From assembly GCF_028471945.1 (NCBI RefSeq), contig NZ_CP110128.1, forward strand, positions 112,501 to 176,500: DNA of 64,000 nucleotides, in the 5' to 3' direction. Both the position numbers and the translations under genes were made by a program. Of this stretch, positions 1-11,000 are shown in pieces; within the stretch, counting starts at the first letter, position 1, and each line of letters begins with the position of its first letter. The notes under the pieces are model-generated. The model saw nothing but the letters and a program-made list of their open reading frames with translations, had not been told where the DNA came from and searched no databases. This DNA is from Pseudomonas sp. WJP1. GTDB lineage: Bacteria; Pseudomonadota; Gammaproteobacteria; Pseudomonadales; Pseudomonadaceae.

Positions 1-11
1 TGTAGAGATAT

Positions 12-87
12 GGGGCCATAGCTCAGCTGGGAGAGCGCCTGCCTTGCACGCAGGAGGTCAACGGTTCGATCCCGTTTGGCTCCACCA
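12..87 (+). tRNA. tRNA-Ala (anticodon TGC)
   Basis: A 76-nt cloverleaf begins GGGGCCATAGCTCAGC and ends with an encoded CCA. The anticodon loop carries TGC at 45-47. It sits between the left window edge and the 23S gene, the usual 16S-23S spacer position in Pseudomonas. The tRNA-Ile that usually precedes it, and the 16S gene, would lie outside the window. Confidence 0.97.
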
Positions 88-167
88 CTACTGCTTCTGA
101 TTGTATAAAGCTTAGAAATGAGCATTCCATCGGTTCGATGGTGAATGTTGATTTCTAGTCTTTGACT

Positions 168-184
168 AGTTCGTTCTTTAAAAA
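168..184 (+). promoter_or_regulatory. boxA-like antitermination element of the rrn spacer
   Basis: The stretch GTTCTTTAAAAATTT in the tRNA-Ala to 23S spacer resembles the rRNA boxA (TGCTCTTTA) bound by the NusB/NusE antitermination complex. Placement upstream of 23S is typical. The identification rests on motif similarity only. Confidence 0.5.
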
Positions 185-334
185 TTTGGGTATGTGATAG
201 AAAGATAGACTGAACGTTACTTTCACTGGTAACGGATCAGGCTAAGGTAAAATTTGTGAGTTCTCTTAGTTGAGAAATTCGAATTTTCGGCGAATGTCGT
301 CTTCATAGTATAACCAGATTGCTTGGGGTTATAT

Positions 335-3226
<2,892 letters not shown>

Positions 3227-3382
3227 ATAACACCCAAGCAATTTGACTACTCGAAAGAGCATCAGATTGCGGTGTGTGAAGACGCAATGAACCGAAAGTT
3301 CGAAATCTCACAAAACACCGAGCTATCACATACCCAATTTGCTGAAGCGAGGCCCTCTGGCCACGACTCAGTACCCGAATTT

Positions 3383-3498
3383 CTTGACGACCATAGAGCG
3401 TTGGAACCACCTGATCCCATCCCGAACTCAGAAGTGAAACGATGCATCGCCGATGGTAGTGTGGGGTTTCCCCATGTGAGAGTAGGTCATCGTCAAGA
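3383..3498 (+). rRNA. 5S ribosomal RNA, first copy
   Basis: A 116-nt gene whose ends CTTGACGA and TCGTCAAG pair as helix I. The conserved internal segment CCGAACTCAGAAGTGAAACG is present. It lies 156 nt after the 23S 3' end and is followed at once by a strong hairpin terminator. Confidence 0.95.
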
Positions 3499-3507
3499 TT
3501 AAATTCC

Positions 3508-3545
3508 AAAACCCCTATCTGCGCATGCAGGTAGGGGTTTTGTCT
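3508..3545 (+). terminator. Rho-independent terminator after the first 5S gene
   Basis: The arms AAAACCCCTATCTGC and GCAGGTAGGGGTTTT pair around a short loop and are followed by TGTCTTT. It should end most rRNA operon transcripts, which makes expression of the next 5S gene depend on read-through or its own promoter. Confidence 0.85.
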
Positions 3546-3608
3546 TTAAAGTAGAAACATCAAGAATTCGCTGACACGTCGTTACGGACGGACCGGCACA
3601 CAGAATTT

Positions 3609-3724
3609 CTTGACGACCATAGAGCGTTGGAACCACCTGATCCCATCCCGAACTCAGAAGTGAAACGATGCATCGCCGATGGTAGTGTGGGGTTTCCCCA
3701 TGTGAGAGTAGGTCATCGTCAAGA
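3609..3724 (+). rRNA. 5S ribosomal RNA, second tandem copy
   Basis: A second 116-nt 5S gene that appears identical to the copy 226 nt upstream, including the bases just before helix I (GAATTT) and after it (GATT). It has its own terminator. The 63-nt spacer after the first terminator does not resemble an rRNA leader. An extra 5S gene in one rrn operon is known in several Pseudomonas genomes. Confidence 0.95.
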
Positions 3725-3734
3725 TTCAATTCCG

Positions 3735-3775
3735 AAACCCCTGTCTGCTACCGCAGACAGGGGTTTTGTCGTTTT
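3735..3775 (+). terminator. Rho-independent terminator after the second 5S gene
   Basis: The arms AAACCCCTGTCTGC and GCAGACAGGGGTTT form a near-perfect hairpin followed by TTGTCGTTTT. Its sequence differs from the first 5S terminator although the 5S genes match. Confidence 0.85.
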
Positions 3776-3827
3776 GGGCTGCCAAAAGCGTAGATGTAAA
3801 AACCAGTCTGAGTCATGTCAGTTGAGC

Positions 3828-3845
3828 CGCGTTATCGTTCTTCGC
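3828..3845. repeat. 18-nt relic of the compound REP hairpin core
   Basis: CGCGTTATCGTTCTTCGC here matches one arm of the long hairpin at 45893-45986 and, in reverse orientation, the arm at 59841-59858. The flanking GTAGGAGCCAGGCTTGCC-type REP arms are missing, so this looks like a decayed or partial copy. Confidence 0.5.
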
Positions 3846-3855
3846 GCTGCCTTTA

Positions 3856-4563
3856 CTACGAGATTATTCTGTTCTTGGCTTCTGGACTGTCGAGGTAACG
3901 GGTGATGACCTCAACTCCACGATTTAGATGGTTTACCAGCAACTTTACCGACCCTTCAACATCTCGCGCCTCGGCGGCCCGCCACATGGCCCGGTGATCT
4001 TCCTGGGACAACTTGCCAAGGCCCATGGCTTCGAGGTTGAAGCGCAGGAAGCGCTCCTCTTCGTTCAGTCCGTCCTCGACCAGCTTAAGCAAACGGCGAT
4101 TGGGTGCCTTGCAATAGAGCGACATATGGAAGAGGCGATTGAGCCGGCCGATTTCGGTGTAGTCGTGTTCTGTCTCCAGCTGGTCGATATAACGCGCGGC
4201 CTGTTCGAGATCCGCCGCCTCAAGCAATGGCACCGACAGGCGCAAGGCTTCGGACTCCAGTAAAATCCGCAGGGCGTAGGTTTCCACTGCGTCGCCCTGG
4301 ACCAGCGGAGCGACCACAGCACCTTTATGGGCGACCACGTTGAGCAAAGCCTGGGCTTCGAGTTGGCGCAACGCTTCGCGCACAGGCATGCGGCTGACAC
4401 CGAAGAGATCGGCCAGGTCTTGCTGGCGCAGTGCGATGCCACACGGCAGGCGACCGTCCAGGATAGCCGCGCGCAAGGTTTGTTCGATGACCGAGCGCGC
4501 CAAGTGCGCCGCGATGGGACCGTTGACCTTGATGCTGCTGAGCGGGTTGGGTTTTTGTGTCAC
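3856..4563 (-). CDS. GntR-family (FCD) transcriptional regulator
   Basis: The product is a DNA-binding regulator of about 235 residues. The N-terminal third holds a winged helix with the typical run RQQDLADLFGVSRMPVREAL, in which the recognition helix follows VSRMPVREALR. The remainder is an all-helical FCD ligand-binding domain. I chose the GTG at 4563 because AGGGTG lies about 8 nt upstream and the protein then begins MTQKPNPLSS. An upstream in-frame GTG at 4611 would add 16 residues with no obvious ribosome site. FCD regulators usually sense small organic acids. The position before lapG matches the gene order I recall for P. putida, but nothing seen here ties it to lap control. The effector is unknown. 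Confidence 0.85.
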   Translation of the reverse strand: MTQKPNPLSSIKVNGPIAAHLARSVIEQTLRAAILDGRLPCGIALRQQDLADLFGVSRMPVREALRQLEAQALLNVVAHKGAVVAPLVQGDAVETYALRILLESEALRLSVPLLEAADLEQAARYIDQLETEHDYTEIGRLNRLFHMSLYCKAPNRRLLKLVEDGLNEEERFLRFNLEAMGLGKLSQEDHRAMWRAAEARDVEGSVKLLVNHLNRGVEVITRYLDSPEAKNRIIS

Positions 4564-4760
4564 TACGACGCACCCTGATTGACTGAGTATTTTTTTGGAT
4601 CCAACTGACACTAGTGACTGCCTGAAATCTTGTCAAACGGTCAGCACAGTGCCCTATTTGAAGTTTAGCGCGCCATCGATGATCTCACGGTGCCATTGTT
4701 TTTTGCCGTACTTACGTACACCATCAACCGACTCCAACTGCCTACCCTGGATGCCTCGCA

Positions 4761-5456
4761 TTGGCGGCACGTTTTTTCCTGATTCCACGGATGCTGCGCT
4801 GGCTGTCCTGCGCATTGCTGCTGGCCGGCGTGATGCTTGGCGGGCTGCATGCCGATTGGGATTTTTCCCTGATCAGTCGTCGGGCGCAGGCATTGTACGG
4901 ACCTTTGGGCGCAGGCCAGCAGCGCATAGATGATTGGCAGCATTTGCTGGCCAGCCAGAAGCAGCTCGGCGAGCTGGAACAGTTGAACGTGGTCAACCGC
5001 TTCGTCAACAAGCAGATGCGTTACGTCGAAGACATCGACTTGTGGCAGCAGGTCGATTATTGGGAAACGCCAATCGAAGCCCTGTGGAAAGGTGCCGGTG
5101 ATTGCGAAGATTACGCTATCGCCAAATATTTCAGCCTGCGCCACCTTGGCGTCTCCAGTGACAAATTGCGCATTACCTACGTCAAGGCCCTGCGTCTGAA
5201 CCGGGCGCACATGGTGTTGACTTACTATTCGAGTCCAGAGGCGATGCCGTTGGTCCTCGACAGCCTGATCGACACCATCCAGCCCGCCAGCCAACGAACG
5301 GATTTGCTTCCGGTCTACTCCTTCAATGCAGAAGGTCTGTACTTGCCCGGCGCCAAGGGTAACAAGAAGGTCGGTGATACCAAACGGCTGTCCCGTTGGC
5401 AGGATGTGCTGAAAAAAATGCAGGCCGAAGGTTTTCCGGTCGAGACGACTAACTAG
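4761..5456 (+). CDS. lapG: LapG, periplasmic cysteine protease that releases LapA
   Basis: LapG is the bacterial transglutaminase-like cysteine protease that cuts the N-terminal retention module of LapA and so frees the adhesin from the cell surface. The catalytic triad is visible as Cys115 (in GAGDCEDYA), His150 (in NRAHMVL) and Asp167 (in PLVLDSL), with the spacing known for this family. The N-terminus has a hydrophobic secretion signal (LSCALLLAGVMLGGLHA). The start is uncertain: the frame opens with TTG at 4761, while ATG at 4791 would still leave a complete signal peptide. lapD begins 14 nt after the stop, so the two are co-transcribed. Activity is known to need calcium and to be blocked when LapD sequesters the enzyme. 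Confidence 0.95.
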   Translation: MAARFFLIPRMLRWLSCALLLAGVMLGGLHADWDFSLISRRAQALYGPLGAGQQRIDDWQHLLASQKQLGELEQLNVVNRFVNKQMRYVEDIDLWQQVDYWETPIEALWKGAGDCEDYAIAKYFSLRHLGVSSDKLRITYVKALRLNRAHMVLTYYSSPEAMPLVLDSLIDTIQPASQRTDLLPVYSFNAEGLYLPGAKGNKKVGDTKRLSRWQDVLKKMQAEGFPVETTN

Positions 5457-5470
5457 GAGCTCACGCTCAG

Positions 5471-7417
5471 ATGTCTTTGTTCAAACAGCTGTTGATCGCT
5501 ATCTGTCTGTTCCTGGTGGTCGCCTTTACCGGCAGCTTCATGGTCAGCCTGGAAAGTTCGCGCACCCAGTACGTCAACCAGTTGCGTTCCCACGCCCAGG
5601 ATGGCGCGACGGCATTGGCGGTGTCCCTGACGCCGAACATCGATGATCCGGCGATGATCGAGTTGCTGGTCAGCTCGCTTTTCGACAGCGGCTATTACGC
5701 GAGTATCCGCGTGGTCGACTTGAACGACAACAAAGTCATCGTTGAGCGCAGCGGTATTCCTGCGGTCAACAATGTGCCGGACTGGTTCATCAAGCTGATC
5801 GGCCTGGAAGCGGCCGGTGGCGATGCGATCGTCAGCCGTGGTTGGGAGCAGGCCGCGCGGGTCGAGGTGGTCAGCCACCCGATGTTTGCCTTGGCCAAGC
5901 TTTGGCAGAGTGCATTGGGCAGTCTCGGTTGGCTGCTGCTCTGCGGTGCGGTGAGCGCCGCATTGGGTGCGTTGCTGTTGCGTCGGCAATTGAAGCCCCT
6001 GGATTACATGGTCAAGCAATCCCATGCGATTGCACGCCGGGAATTCCTTAGCCTGCCGGATTTGCCGCGTACGCCTGAATTGCGCCGTGTCGTCCAAGCG
6101 ATGAACCAGATGGTCGAGAAGCTAAAGGCTCTGTTTCAGGAGCAGGCCGAGCGCAGTGAAAAACTGCGGGTCGAGTCTTATCAGGACAACCTGACAGGAC
6201 TGGCGAACCGCCGTTATTTCGAGATGCAGTTGAACGCACGGGTGAGCAACACCGAACAGGCCAGCTCGGGTTATCTGCTGTTGCTGCGGGTTAATGATCT
6301 GGCGGGTTTGAATCAGCGCCTCGGTGGTCAACGAACCGATGAATTGCTGAAGGCGGTCGGGCTGCAATTGTCTCGCGAGTGCGCCAAGTACCCGGAAACG
6401 CAAAACCTGGTCACGCGAATTCGCGGCGGTGAGTTTGCCGTTTTGGCACCCGGGCTGGTTCGCGAAGAGGCGTTGCAACTGGCACGCAGCCTCGACAGTG
6501 CCTTGGCGAGCCTGCATGCCACCGGTGCCACGGACATTGCTTCAGTGGCCTCGATCGGACTGGCCCCCTTTGCCCATGGGGACTCACCGCAAGCAGTGCT
6601 CGGGTTGGCGGATCAGGCATTGGCCCAGGCGCAGAGCCAGGGTGAGCCGAGCTGGGCGTGCCTGGACCAGGGCGCGTCGACTCGTGTAGGTGATGACCAT
6701 CATGCGTGGCACAACCTGCTCGACCAGGCCATGACTCAACGACGTTTCGAATTGTTCTTCCAGCCGGTGGTTGCTGCCCAGGACACCCAGCTGGTACTGC
6801 ACTACAAGGTGCTTTCGCGTCTGATTGATGCCGATGGCCAGATCATTCCCGCCGGGCGCTTCCTGCCGTGGCTGGAGCGTTTTGGCTGGACTGCTCGGCT
6901 GGACCGCCTGATGCTCGAGTTGGTGTTCGAGCAGATGGCTGGCCATGAAGAGTCGCTGGCACTGAACCTGTCTTCGGCAACCCTGTCTGACCCGCAGGCG
7001 CTGAATAAGGTCTTTGAGCTATTGCGCTCGCATTCCAACCTGGGGCCGCGGCTGACGCTGGAGATCGGCGAGGAGCAATTGCCAGAACAAACGGTGCTCG
7101 AGGAGCTGACACGGCGCCTGCGGGAGCTGGGGTTCTCGTTGAGCCTGCAACGTTTCGGCGGCCGTTTCAGCATGATCGGCAACCTGGCACGGCTAGGGTT
7201 AGCGTATCTGAAGGTCGATGGTAGCTACTTCCGCGCGATTGATCGCGAGAGTGACAAGCGTTTGTTTATCGAGGCCATCCAGCGGGCGGCGCACAGCATT
7301 GACCTGCCGTTGATCGCCGAGCGAGTCGAGACAGAAGGGGAGTTGTCGGTGATTCGCGAGATGGGGCTTTATGGGGTTCAGGGGCAATTGTTCGGTGAGC
7401 CCAAGCCTTGGCGCTAA
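5471..7417 (+). CDS. lapD: LapD, inner-membrane c-di-GMP receptor controlling LapG
   Basis: A 648-residue transmembrane receptor that binds c-di-GMP in the cytoplasm and then holds LapG in the periplasm, keeping LapA on the surface. Domains in order: TM1 (about 7-26), LapD/MoxY periplasmic domain (about 27-150), TM2 (about 152-172), HAMP, a GGDEF-like and an EAL-like domain. Trp125, known in LapD to contact LapG, is present in VSRGWEQ. Both enzyme motifs are degenerate: RGGEF replaces GGDEF, and KVL replaces EAL in LHYKVLSRL. The protein is therefore a sensor and not an enzyme, as established for the family. It is co-transcribed with lapG. Confidence 0.96.
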   Translation: MSLFKQLLIAICLFLVVAFTGSFMVSLESSRTQYVNQLRSHAQDGATALAVSLTPNIDDPAMIELLVSSLFDSGYYASIRVVDLNDNKVIVERSGIPAVNNVPDWFIKLIGLEAAGGDAIVSRGWEQAARVEVVSHPMFALAKLWQSALGSLGWLLLCGAVSAALGALLLRRQLKPLDYMVKQSHAIARREFLSLPDLPRTPELRRVVQAMNQMVEKLKALFQEQAERSEKLRVESYQDNLTGLANRRYFEMQLNARVSNTEQASSGYLLLLRVNDLAGLNQRLGGQRTDELLKAVGLQLSRECAKYPETQNLVTRIRGGEFAVLAPGLVREEALQLARSLDSALASLHATGATDIASVASIGLAPFAHGDSPQAVLGLADQALAQAQSQGEPSWACLDQGASTRVGDDHHAWHNLLDQAMTQRRFELFFQPVVAAQDTQLVLHYKVLSRLIDADGQIIPAGRFLPWLERFGWTARLDRLMLELVFEQMAGHEESLALNLSSATLSDPQALNKVFELLRSHSNLGPRLTLEIGEEQLPEQTVLEELTRRLRELGFSLSLQRFGGRFSMIGNLARLGLAYLKVDGSYFRAIDRESDKRLFIEAIQRAAHSIDLPLIAERVETEGELSVIREMGLYGVQGQLFGEPKPWR

Positions 7418-7420
7418 CGC

Positions 7421-7537
7421 CTGTAGGAGCGAGCTTGCTCGCGATGGAGGGGAGCGATGACACGGGACACCTGACGCCCCGCGGCTGCCTCAGGTTTTTC
7501 GTCGGAACGCCGCCCGGAGCATGCTCGCTCCTACAAA
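7421..7537. repeat. Degenerate REP pair
   Basis: Outward arms CTGTAGGAGCGAGCTTGCTC and GAGCATGCTCGCTCCTACA flank a divergent middle. This is the Pseudomonas GTAG-type REP in inverted pair form, located between convergent lapD and the 112-codon gene, where it may also help end transcription. Confidence 0.7.
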
Positions 7538-7550
7538 GGGTGCGGCAGGT

Positions 7551-7889
7551 CTAGATCAATCCTGCCTCATCATCATCGATCAAATGACTTAATCCGCCCA
7601 ACGCCTCACGGGCCTGGGTTCGGTCCGTCAGCTTGGCCTGTGCGGCCGGCGGCAAGTCGGTCACCCGGATCACGCCTTTGCTGGTCAGCACCTGGATCAA
7701 GTCGTCGAGTACCCGGATCATTTCCAGGTCGCTTTGCTTGAGCTGCTTGAGGCTGACCTCCATCGTTTCGTTGGCGTACCAGGCCTGGATTTCATGATGG
7801 TCGGCCGGCAGCGTTTCCGTGGCTTCGGCATAGGCGGCGGCTTCCACGCGAACCAATTGGCCTTGCGCATCGCGTTGCACGTAAAACAT
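7551..7889 (-). CDS. Small conserved protein of the lap locus, function unknown
   Basis: A 112-residue soluble, acidic protein beginning MFYVQRDAQGQLVRVEAAAY. It has no signal peptide, membrane segment or catalytic motif I recognise. Relatives in Pseudomonas carry the label 'tryptophan synthase subunit beta-like', but nothing here supports that activity: no PLP lysine motif, and the length is far too short. The middle (SLKQLKQSDLEMIRVLDDLIQVL) reads as amphipathic helices. It lies downstream of lapA in the same orientation with a likely terminator hairpin between them, and converges on lapD. Confidence 0.8.
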   Translation of the reverse strand: MFYVQRDAQGQLVRVEAAAYAEATETLPADHHEIQAWYANETMEVSLKQLKQSDLEMIRVLDDLIQVLTSKGVIRVTDLPPAAQAKLTDRTQAREALGGLSHLIDDDEAGLI

Positions 7890-8000
7890 TTGGCATCCCT
7901 CAGAAATGGACCAGCATCATGCTGTCAGCAGCATAGGCCAACTGCAGGCGAGTATGCGGTGTGGTGATGAAATCGTCACCGGGGTGATTGTTGCAAACGT

Positions 8001-8026
8001 GACGGCCGCCCGCTTTGGGCGACCGT
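8001..8026 (-). terminator. Hairpin just past the lapA stop codon
   Basis: GACGGCCGCCC and GGGCGACCGTC pair with one mismatch around CTTT, about 11 nt beyond the lapA stop. The T-run that follows on the - strand is weak (ACGTTTGC), so efficiency is uncertain. It would separate lapA from the 112-codon gene. Confidence 0.5.
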
Positions 8027-8036
8027 CCGTTAGCCA

Positions 8037-11000
8037 TCAGCTGTTGTTGTGGTCGATCTTGATCGTCGGATCGCTACCGGCAATCAGATTGTGCAAGTTG
8101 GCGCTGGACCAATTGTTACCTTCGAGCTTGATCGTCACGTCCGGCTTGGCCGCTGCAGCGTTGGTACTGTTGAAGTTGCCAGCGGAATTGACCTGCAGGG
8201 ACGATACGCCATCCACCGTGGTGATCTTCAGGTAGTTGTCGATGGTGCTGCCACTTTCACCCTGCAACAGATCACGCAGGTCGATGCGGTCGCCCTGGTT
8301 GGCATTGAAGTCCTTGATCACGTCGTTGCCGGTGTCGCCGGCCTTCCACACGAAGGTGTCGCCACCCAGGCCGCCAATCAGCGTGTCGTCACCTTTGCCA
8401 CCCAGAAGGGTGTCATTGCCGTCGCCACCCAGAAGGGTGTCATTGCCGTCGCCACCATCAAGCAGGTCTTTACCGGTGCCGCCGAGCAAGAAGTCATTGC
8501 CGCTGCCGCCATAGAGTTTGTCATCGCCACCCAGACCGAAAATGATGTCGTTACCCGCACCTCCCAACAGAGTGTCGTCCCCGTCGTGAGCACCCGACAC
8601 ATCGAACAGGTCGGTGTGCTCGGTAATGTACTGGTGCACGTTGCTGGTCGTAACCTTGCTGACATCAACACCGGTTTCCCTGGCAACGAACGCCTGCATG
8701 GCCTGGTAGCCCTCGCCGGCAATACCGTTGAAACTCACCAGGTCACCGAAGATGATGTCATTGCCATCGCCCGCATTGACCGTGTCGGCACCCGGCAGGG
8801 TCGCCTCGGTGTGGCCGATGATGGCATTGGCCAGGTTGCTCGGATCGATGTTGGTTTGTGGCTTGCTGTCCGTGTCGAACGGAATCAGGTCCGCCGGCTT
8901 TATCGCGCCGTTCAGACCGATCGCTTCGACCTGCGACAACTTGCTGAGCAACAGGAAGCTGCTGCTGGCGTTATCGGCCGTATCGTCGTCGGTGTAGCTG
9001 CCTCTGCCGGCGGTGGACGAGATCTCATAGGTGCCGTCACCCTGCGCACGGATCGTGCCGATGGTGCCGTCCTTGCTCCAATTGCCCTGCGAGTCTTCGG
9101 ACCACTTGTTGACCTTGCCGCTGCTGGTAATCAGCTGGCGGCTGATTCCACCCAGGGTGATATAGGCGGTATCGCCCAGCTTGTAGTTATTGACGTTCAG
9201 GTAGTCATCCAGCCTGCCATCAACTGCTTTGGAGTTTTTGTAGTCAACCACTATCGGGTTTGTCGATTCGCCGGATTGGTAGTAGGTGGGCACCCCGTCA
9301 GTGATGAAGTAGGTCAGGTTGGTGGCGCCGATATTGCCCTTGGCTTGAGTACTCTGGAAGAAGTTGGCCGTGGTTTTGAACACGTCCTCGTAGTTGGTAC
9401 CACCGCCAGACGCCATCGATCTGACGATGGCCTGCAGTTGATCCAGCGCGCCGGAGTCATTCAGGTTGACCGTAACGGTGGTGTTCACGGTGTCATCGAA
9501 GGTCGCCAGGAAAATGTTGACCGTACCCGAAGTGTTCGCACCCAGGCTTTGCTTGAGGGTGCTGAACATCAGGTTCAGCGAGTTCTTCGCCGCCTGGATC
9601 GAGGTGTCCATGCTGCCGGAAGTGTCGACCATGAACGCGATGTTGTAATTCTTGCCCTGAACCACGTTCAGGCCAGCGATGTCGGCAACGATGATGTCGT
9701 TGCTGTCGGTACCGGCGATATTGTCGTCCTTGGTCGTGCCCATGACCGGGTTGTAGGTCGCTGGGTAGATGGTCACCGGAAGCACGGCCGACGATGGCGC
9801 AGAGCCGCCCAGCATTTCGGTGGAGGTCGAAGTCACCGTCAGGTTGAACGAGGTGCTGTGGTACGGCGGCGGGGTGATGGTCAGCGAACCGAGGTTCCAG
9901 CCGGTGACATTCGCCTCGCCATTGCTCGCGGTGGCCGTGAAGGTATGTCCCGCGCCATCGCTGAGCACGGAGCCCGTCGGAATCCCGCTGATCTTCACGC
10001 TCAGGCTTTCGGAGCCATCGCGGTCGGTCAGTTCGGTGCTGATGGCCGACAGTTTGATGCTGCCGCCCTCTGGCCCGGTGTTGAGCTTGTAGCCGTCGTA
10101 GTAGCCTTCGCCATCGCTGCCATGCAGGTCGGAGACCGTCACGCCGGCATTGATCAGGTCGTTGACGCCAGTGTAGATCGGCACGCCGGCATTGTTCAGG
10201 TCGAGCACCGGACCGTTGTCCACCTTGAGGTTGACGTCGTAGCTACCCGGGCCGCTCTGGTTGTGGTGGTAGATGTCCAGGGTGTAGTAGCCGCTGGTGG
10301 TCGGCGTGAACGAGCCACTGATCGTCCCGCCGGTACCCCACAGGGCGCTGGCCACGTTTTTGCCGCCAATCGTCACCAGCAGGCTGTCGTCCGCGGTGCC
10401 GCTGAAGGTGTAGACCTTGCCGGCTTCAAGGTAGATCAGGCCGGAGGTTTTCGAGGCGATACCCGCCGTCACACTGCTTTCCTGCACATCGGTCACGGTG
10501 CCTTTGCTGTTGGCAGTGCCAGCCGCATCGATCACCGACTTCAGGGTGTTGGTCGGCGCACCGCTGCCCGCTCCGTTGTAGCCGGTGTTGAGGGCGGTCA
10601 GGCCAGTCCAGATCTCCTTGATCAGGCCTGTCGAGTTCACGTTGTTGCCCGCGATACTCAGGGTGGGTGCGTCGGCTTGCGGGGTGATGTCGACTTTCAG
10701 AGTCGCTTCGTTGCCCAGGTTGAAGCCGTCGGTAGGCTTGAACTTGATCTGTGAGTAGTCCGCTGCCTTGTTGCCGACCCCGGTGCCGCCATAACCATCG
10801 GCACCCGACTCGTTGCGTGCCGGCACGAAGGTCAGTTTGCCCAAGGCGATATCCGCCTGGCTAATGGTCTGCCCGACCACCACTTTCACGCCGTTGAACA
10901 ACAAATCGCCACCGCCCGTTACCTGGGTGATGGTGATGCCCAGCGGGCTGTCGTTATCGACATCGGTGACCTTGAAGTTGTCCCAGGTCAGGGTCAGGGT

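Noticed and set aside
5471..7417. LapD as an active diguanylate cyclase or phosphodiesterase
   Set aside because: Both catalytic motifs are degenerate (RGGEF and KVL), as in the characterised receptor.
8401..8455. Short direct repeats that might suggest a CRISPR-like array
   Set aside because: They are the RTX nonapeptide codons of lapA (27-bp units) with no unique spacers. No CRISPR array was seen anywhere in the window.
8049..10754. A 901-codon + strand frame opposite the lapA 3' end
   Set aside because: It is antisense to the VWA and RTX domains, and its Val/Gly/Arg-rich composition is what the reverse complement of lapA codons would give.
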